Assembly: GCF_050313795.1 (NCBI RefSeq)
Contig: NZ_JBNPMC010000001.1
Coordinates: 124,001-188,000, forward strand
Source: CAMBRQ01 sp945870325
GTDB lineage: Bacteria; Bacillota; Clostridia; Lachnospirales; Lachnospiraceae
Reading direction: 5' to 3'
Length of the DNA stretch: 64,000 bases
Positions 59,002 through 64,000 of the stretch are shown one piece after another; position 1 is the stretch's first letter; each line of letters begins with the position of its first letter. Under the pieces are notes generated by a model. It searched no databases. It worked only from the letters and a program-made list of their open reading frames with translations, and was not told the origin of the DNA. Both the position numbers and the translations under genes were made by a program.

Positions 59002-60867
59002 CTCTACCTATCCGTCCTTTTAAATATTCTCCTAATGCCTCATCCACACAATATACATAGCATCCTTTCATCCCTCTCGTCATCAAGGTACGATATGTAT
59101 TTTTAATGATTTCGTCTGCGATTTTTCTGGCTACTTCATGATTCTCTTTATCTAGTTTCTTAATCCCTTTTAAAGACGAATCTGTATGTGCACGCTTTCT
59201 ATAATCAGTAATAATTCTTCCATTTTCATATCGCATATCATTTCCGATAATAACACCAACATAATCAAACTCAAGTCCTTGAGATGTATGGATACATCCT
59301 ACTTCATTAATTGAATTTTCATCTATCGCAAATGTCGTTGTATTTCCCAGATTCCAACTCATCTCAAAATCGCCTATCTTTATGTCATGGGCCTTTGTAT
59401 CATTTCTCTCTTTTTTAGGCCAATTCCAGCAATATCCTGCAAGCATTCTGGCACGGTTTGCCGCTTTATTTTTCTCCACTATAATCTTATACGCTTCATG
59501 TGGAGAGTCACATATCCGGATATCATAATCTATATCCGTCAGATCATAATTAGCAGTCTCCCGAATCTCCAGCACATTGTCAAGCCATGACAAATAACCG
59601 TCAGATCCATTGCATCGAAACTGGGATAATAATTCCATATGATACACTTCTGATTGTTCATGTTCCGCCCATTTTTCAATCTCAGCAACACTGCCTATAT
59701 CGCTGATTGTAACTCGCTGACTCTCATCAATAAAAATACACTGCACTGTGCAGCGTGAATAATCTCTTTTATCTGATTTTCGCCCATGTTTTGATAAAGA
59801 CCGGATTTTGCATTTAGGCGATGGGCCTCATCCGCAAGAACAATCTGAACAATATCTCTGTCCGCATCTGTATATATTCCGGAACTTTTAAACATATTGT
59901 CGACACTGCTTTTCTTAATTTGCCCTTTTAATTTTTTAAGATAAACATTACGGGGCGCTCCATTCTTAGAGACATACTGTGCAAAATGGCCTCTCGCTGT
60001 TAATTCGGCAAGCAAATTAATCGCCACAACAGTCTTTCCAGTCCCCGGACCACCCTGAACAATAATCGTTCGTTTCTTTCCATCCAGTACACACTTCTCG
60101 GACAATGTAAGTATCCCTTCATAGACAATTTTCTGTTCATCAATCATAATAAATTCTTGATTGCCTTTTAGCATACTGGCAATAGAATCCTGTAAACTCT
60201 TGGAAGGTCGTATCTTCCCATTATCAACCATATAGAGAACTTCTTTGTCATCTCCCACTGCCACACATCTTTTAATAAATTTCCTTAACTTCACCACCTC
60301 GCCACGCGTAAATGCCGGTGCTTCCTCCAAATATGTCTGATATTGTTTATAATCTAAAGGATCTGGTTTATTTCTTCGATAATTGTGCAAATATGCGCAT
60401 GGATACAGTTCTATCCTCTTGTCTTGTACCGCCCGATTATAGTCTCTGATCAACATTGCATAAGACCATGCCTGATAAGAGGGATGCACCATTTTCCTTA
60501 GCGCGCTTCCCACATATGTTTCAACCACTGCCTCTTCACTGACGACTGTATTCAGCATATCCCACTGCTTTAATTCTATGATTACAACATTCGGTTTTTC
60601 CTCCCGGTTATAACCGGATATGATGAAATCAATCCTCTTAGAAGTCTGAGGAATATTGTATTCTATTGCAATTCCTGCATTATCGGGAATCGATTCATCA
60701 CACAAAACCTTATACATATATTGCATAGAATTCTCCCAGGCACGAAATTCATTTCTCGCCGTACGATGTTTCATCTTATGGTAAATATTATGTTCTATTT
60801 CTACTGCAATTGTATCATTTACTACACTATCAAGAAAATCCGACTTTATTCCATCATATACAATCAT
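58991..60867 (-). pseudogene. DUF2075-type helicase/nuclease gene, interrupted by a frameshift
   Basis: The N-terminal frame (60867 to ~59735) starts MIVYDGIKSDFLDSVV behind AAAGG. It has a nuclease-like region (RIDFIISGYNREEKPNVVIIELKQWD) and Walker A IVQGGPGTGKTVVAINLL. The second frame continues with IFIDESQRVTISDIGS, SQFRCNGSDGYLSWLDNVL, GCIHTSQGLEFDYVGVIIG and LMTRGMKGCYVYC, the rest of a DUF2075 helicase. The frames would join as VFFIDESQR if the five-T run (five A on the plus strand, 59732-59736) had six. The whole would be about 625 residues. It may be a true mutation or a sequencing error. Confidence 0.8.
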
Positions 60868-61073
60868 TGGAATCATCCTTTACTATAAGCTCTCTATACC
60901 ATTTATTTTCTTCCTATAAAATTGATTTCATTATACTTCATCCAACATTGAAATACAATCTTTGTTATGTCAATGTCATTATCCTCTCCACAACATATTG
61001 GTATAGATTCTCATAAAGACTCTTCACAACAATCCTCATGAAAAATATCATGTCTCATCCCGGTATACACTCC

Positions 61074-61796
61074 CTACCTCAACACTTTCATCAACTGTTT
61101 TTCCGTTGCCCCTTGGAAATTCCTCCTCACCTGTTCAAATATTCTCTCTTTGGATGTCGTCGGTTCCTCCGCATATGCTCCTGCTGCCACCTCATATCCC
61201 CACAACTGCTCCGGTGTGGAATAGACTGCCACCGGCCAGCCGCATTTCACACCTTTCTTATTCACCTTCTGCCTGAAATCCCGGGCAACCAGATACGTCT
61301 GCATCTGTAATTCCGTGACAACTCCTTCGAAGTTCTTCTCTCCGTTCTTCCCGAAGCCCGCCAATTTCTTTAATTCAAAAGAATATAATTCCTCATGATT
61401 AGCAAACTGTTCTACAATCTTCTTACTTCTGGCACTTGCAAGTTCCTCATCCCATCTAGCCTCAAAATCATATCCGTCCCGTCTATAATTTGCAAAATAA
61501 GGAAACCACTCTTTGGATATGAAACCTGCTTTCTTATTGAAAAACTTCCCATAAGCGACCCTCCCACTTCTTGCAATCAATTCCCGCCATTTCCATGGGT
61601 CTTGCTCGGGATCACCTGTCCACCAGAACTGATCTGACGTGTGTTCTTCTGCGGAAAATCCTTCAATCTCATTCTTAAATAAGGGCAAAAATCCAATCTC
61701 ATCTACCCAGTTAATTAACTCTACATATGTACGGATTCGATAGGGATTGTCCCACTCCAAACCGTGCATAATCCATTCACCATTTTCTACTGCCAT
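61074..61796 (-). CDS. AlkZ-related (winged-helix) protein
   Basis: A 240-residue protein (YRIRTYVELINWVDEIGFLPLFKNEIEGFSAEEHTSDQFWWTGDPEQDPWKWRELIARSGRVAYGKFFNKKAGFISKEWFPYFANYRRDGYDFEARW). From memory this is the AlkZ-related group, distantly linked to the winged-helix DNA glycosylase AlkZ. The glycosylase active site cannot be confirmed here, so the activity is unknown. It stands alone, with a 200-bp featureless gap to the helicase gene. Confidence 0.7.
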   Translation of the reverse strand: MAVENGEWIMHGLEWDNPYRIRTYVELINWVDEIGFLPLFKNEIEGFSAEEHTSDQFWWTGDPEQDPWKWRELIARSGRVAYGKFFNKKAGFISKEWFPYFANYRRDGYDFEARWDEELASARSKKIVEQFANHEELYSFELKKLAGFGKNGEKNFEGVVTELQMQTYLVARDFRQKVNKKGVKCGWPVAVYSTPEQLWGYEVAAGAYAEEPTTSKERIFEQVRRNFQGATEKQLMKVLR

Positions 61797-61875
61797 ACTC
61801 TCTCCTAATCATTTCATATTTCATTTATAATAATACTCTTTAAGTTCTTTCCATTATATCTTCCTAAAACTAAAA

Positions 61876-61909
61876 AGGAACTCAAATTCAAAAATTAAGA
61901 TTTGAGTTC
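61876..61909 (-). terminator. Rho-independent terminator
   Basis: GGAACTCAAAT pairs perfectly with ATTTGAGTTCC; in minus orientation it is followed by TTTTTAGTTTT. It lies downstream of the VOC fragment. Confidence 0.8.
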
Positions 61910-61947
61910 CGTTTAATTTTCTTGATAAAACGTCTCTTATGGTAAAT

Positions 61948-62190
61948 CTATTCTACAAAAGTTCCAATCTCTACCAGATTCCCCTCCGGGTCCGCAACAT
62001 AACAGGTTCTCTGTCCCCATTCCATAGTCGCAGGCTCCATCACCGGCACCGCTCCCTTGGCAACAATCTCCTGAAACGTAGCATCCACTGCAGCATAATT
62101 CTCCACGCCCAATGCAATCTCATAATGCCCATTGATCTGATCTGTATATCCAAAAGAATGATTCCGAATCCATCCAAACGCATGTCCCAT
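61948..62190 (-). pseudogene. C-terminal fragment of a VOC (glyoxalase-like) protein
   Basis: An 80-residue reading: GHYEIALGVENYAAVDATFQEIVAKGAVPVMEPATMEWGQRTCYVADPEGNLVEIGTF is the C-terminal half of a VOC-family domain. The usual N-terminal half with its first metal ligand is missing. A GGAG lies just before the ATG, and another upstream frame reads EIALEDMKIGEWD, so the N-terminus seems deleted or shifted out of frame. Confidence 0.7.
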
Positions 62191-62279
62191 TCTCCTATCT
62201 TCATATCTTCTAATGCAATTTCATTTTTCAGGTTGATATCTGTCGTTCTGTATTATCACATAGCATATTCTTTATAAAA

Positions 62280-62747
62280 TCAACTAAAACGCGACTTCTC
62301 ATAATTATACGGAATGCTTGTCCCTACAACTACATCTTCAATCTTCTCAATAATCAGCCAGTCATCCATATTCCCCTGGTGGTCGAACTCCAGCGCTTCG
62401 ATCTCCTCCACTTGCCCGAACTCCACCAGGCAAAGACATTTCTTATGCCACCGTACCTTCTGCTTCTCTGACAGATTCAATTTCGGCTGATTCTCTTCTA
62501 AGACTTTCGCGATCTCATCCTCGGTAAGTTTCACATAGTTCTTCACATCACAGATCTTCGCCTTTGCAGTAATCTTACCACTTCCCTTTTTCATAAAAAA
62601 GAGTTCTTCTCCCGCAAATACCCGGCTGTGAGGAATCTTACGCCCTGCCGCCCCTCTGACCACCATAGTCTTTGTTCCTGCGAGAATCTTATCAAGAACT
62701 TTTTCACCTTTCTTTCCTGCATTGTCACAATATACCAAATGAACCAT
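62280..62747 (-). CDS. ASCH-like domain protein
   Basis: A 155-residue protein: VLDKILAGTKTMVVRGAAGRKIPHSRVFAGEELFFMKKGSGKITAKAKICDVKNYVKLTEDEI resembles the ASCH/PUA-like fold (a short beta-barrel often binding RNA or modified nucleobases). The C-terminal half is alpha/beta and unassigned. A function cannot be named. Confidence 0.6.
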   Translation of the reverse strand: MVHLVYCDNAGKKGEKVLDKILAGTKTMVVRGAAGRKIPHSRVFAGEELFFMKKGSGKITAKAKICDVKNYVKLTEDEIAKVLEENQPKLNLSEKQKVRWHKKCLCLVEFGQVEEIEALEFDHQGNMDDWLIIEKIEDVVVGTSIPYNYEKSRFS

Positions 62748-62807
62748 CTCTTCTCCTCCAGTTATAAAATTCTGCTATACATAGGTATATTCTCACTATA
62801 CATCATC

Positions 62808-63671
62808 TCATCGAATCTCTTCTTGTAAAAATGCGACATGTTGCATGGCATGACGCCTGGCATCTGCCATATTCATCGTATGAAAACGTTTGAAATCACG
62901 TAGAAGATAGGACTGATCCGTATATCCATACTGTCCCACTGCATCGAGCACTTGGAAGCCCGGACGAAAAAGGACATCATTCCACACATACTGATACCGA
63001 ACCAACGAAGACAACTGCTTTGGAGAAATCCCTATATTCTCATGGAAAATTCTTTCCAAATGACGATTACTTGTATGAATATCCCTTGCAAGACATTCAA
63101 TCTTAACATTTCCTCTTTTTACTAATATCTGTGCAATGGCATCCATTAGAATCGTATTATTTCGCGATGCATGGATATGATTCAGCAGATACCGTTCCGT
63201 CAGCCGAATTCTGTCCCGCATATGCGTAACATCAAAAAGTAATGGCTCTATCTCGCTTTTTAATTTTGAAAAATGACAATCCAAATCGTAAAACGCATTC
63301 TTCGTATCACACATGGATTCCTCAGAAAAGAAAATCGCACTCCAGGGATAGAAACGAATGGCAAATGTGGACAACATTCTTTCTTCATTTGTGATGCGCT
63401 GTGCTACAAACGAACGATTATCAATACCACAGAATTTCCCATGAATCTGATTGTTGGTATAATCTACGGTAAATATAATGTCCATACAAGAGTCCGGAGT
63501 AACGATACTTTGGAGCGGAGTCGCTGTTTTGAACTGTTGGTAGGGTCTTTCGCTTCCCCAGAAACACTTGATGTAGGGTTTAAGTTCTTCGCAAGGCGGG
63601 AATTCCATGTAAGATTCGCATCTTGCAAACGGAGTGGAAGTGATAGGATTGTATATTTCATATAATTGCAT
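62808..63671 (-). CDS. AraC-family transcriptional regulator
   Basis: A 287-residue regulator. The N-terminal ~170 residues (ELKPYIKCFWGSERPYQQ, SIVTPDSCMDIIFTVDY, FAIRFYPWSAIFF) form a ligand or sensor domain of the type found with AraC proteins. The C-terminal HTH pair is IECLARDIHTSNRHLERIFHENIGISPKQLSSLVRYQYV...QYGYTDQSYLLRDFKRFHTM. The start at 63671 (MQLYEIYNPITSTP) follows GGGGTAGATTCGTT; a longer reading to 63821 runs inside the upstream gene. Confidence 0.88.
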   Translation of the reverse strand: MQLYEIYNPITSTPFARCESYMEFPPCEELKPYIKCFWGSERPYQQFKTATPLQSIVTPDSCMDIIFTVDYTNNQIHGKFCGIDNRSFVAQRITNEERMLSTFAIRFYPWSAIFFSEESMCDTKNAFYDLDCHFSKLKSEIEPLLFDVTHMRDRIRLTERYLLNHIHASRNNTILMDAIAQILVKRGNVKIECLARDIHTSNRHLERIFHENIGISPKQLSSLVRYQYVWNDVLFRPGFQVLDAVGQYGYTDQSYLLRDFKRFHTMNMADARRHAMQHVAFLQEEIR

Positions 63672-63678
63672 AACGAAT

Positions 63679-64000
63679 CTACCCCAATATCTCCAGTATC
63701 TTATCCCCAATTGCCTTCGCCAATTCACGATGATTCTCCGCATCCATATGCATAGGATCTGCATCACATGGCTTTGCATAATCCGATGCTGCCATGAATT
63801 CAAATCCATGCTTATCCGCAATCTCTTTATAATACTTTGGAAATTGTCTAGAACGTATTACTGCCGTCTGACCTCCCATATAGATGCCATATGGATTTTC
63901 TGCGATCGTCTCGCCCACTTCAATCGGAGAAATAATCAGAATCTTTGGTTCTTTTACTGGTTTTTTCTTCATATATTCTCCTGTCATTAGTGCCAGAGTC
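63679..64000 (-). CDS. SGNH/GDSL hydrolase, C-terminal part, 5' end outside window
   Basis: The frame is open to the right edge of the window (in-frame codons LAL precede MTGEYMKKKPVKEPKILIISPIEVGETI). The C-terminal block V-region...CDADPMHMDAENHRELAKAIGDKILEIL holds the Asp-x-x-His catalytic pair of SGNH esterases (D-P-M-H). The block with the nucleophile serine lies outside. It ends 7 bp before the AraC gene on the same strand. Confidence 0.8.
   Translation of the reverse strand, partial: TLALMTGEYMKKKPVKEPKILIISPIEVGETIAENPYGIYMGGQTAVIRSRQFPKYYKEIADKHGFEFMAASDYAKPCDADPMHMDAENHRELAKAIGDKILEILG

Overview
The window looks like a chromosomal segment of a low-to-mid GC Gram-positive gut anaerobe, most likely a member of the Lachnospiraceae (Clostridia). 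This rests on the strong AGGAGG ribosome binding sites, sigma-A type promoters, and the gene content: an agr quorum-sensing locus, a GtrA/CsbB/YfhO glycosylation set, the thiSFGH-thiE cluster behind a TPP riboswitch, and a type I-B CRISPR-Cas locus. The family assignment is an inference. No rRNA, tRNA or insertion sequence was recognised.

Layout. 1-2.6 kb: a BceAB-like ABC transporter whose permease runs off the left edge. 2.7-5.6 kb: a small Nif11-like ORF, a pRiA4b ORF-3/SEC-C protein and endonuclease III. 5.9-8.3 kb: a LysR regulator and a CPA2 proton antiporter. 8.6-12.0 kb: an agr locus with agrB and a 42-residue agrD on the plus strand, facing an HTH-agrA-agrC operon on the minus strand. 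12.2-16.9 kb: GtrA, CsbB-like and YfhO proteins plus a chorismate mutase. 17-18.8 kb: TetR and an alpha/beta hydrolase. 19-22.3 kb: carB without carA. 22.6-25.6 kb: metNIQ behind a leader that encodes a 39-residue methionine-rich peptide followed by an intrinsic terminator. 25.6-27.3 kb: a Na/Pi cotransporter. 28.5-32.5 kb: the thiamine operon. 32.6-34.7 kb: a Rieske oxidoreductase and two small genes.

From about 34.8 to 61 kb the window is a defence island. It holds a complete Wadjet system (jetABCD) with a SEC-C gene in front, then a 78-repeat CRISPR array with a full type I-B operon (cas6-cas8b-cas7-cas5-cas3-cas4-cas1-cas2, all minus strand, array downstream of cas2), then a frameshifted DUF2075-type helicase with a MazG-like pyrophosphohydrolase. 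The right end carries an AlkZ-related protein, a truncated VOC protein, an ASCH-like protein, an AraC regulator and the end of an SGNH hydrolase.

The most notable finding is just upstream of the cas operon promoter (57.85-58.14 kb). A degenerate two-repeat mini-CRISPR with its own -10 box has a pseudo-spacer whose first 15 nt match the DNA next to the -35 box of the cas promoter at 14 of 15 positions. The one mismatch is at position 6, the base that type I Cascade flips out, and the match is preceded by TCA, a PAM reported for clostridial I-B systems. This reads as a crRNA-like RNA that lets Cascade repress its own operon (a CreR/CreA-like element). Other unusual elements are the Met-codon attenuator of metNIQ and a family of three intergenic elements that can fold into four-way junctions with variable long arms (2.7, 22.3 and 27.5-28.5 kb).
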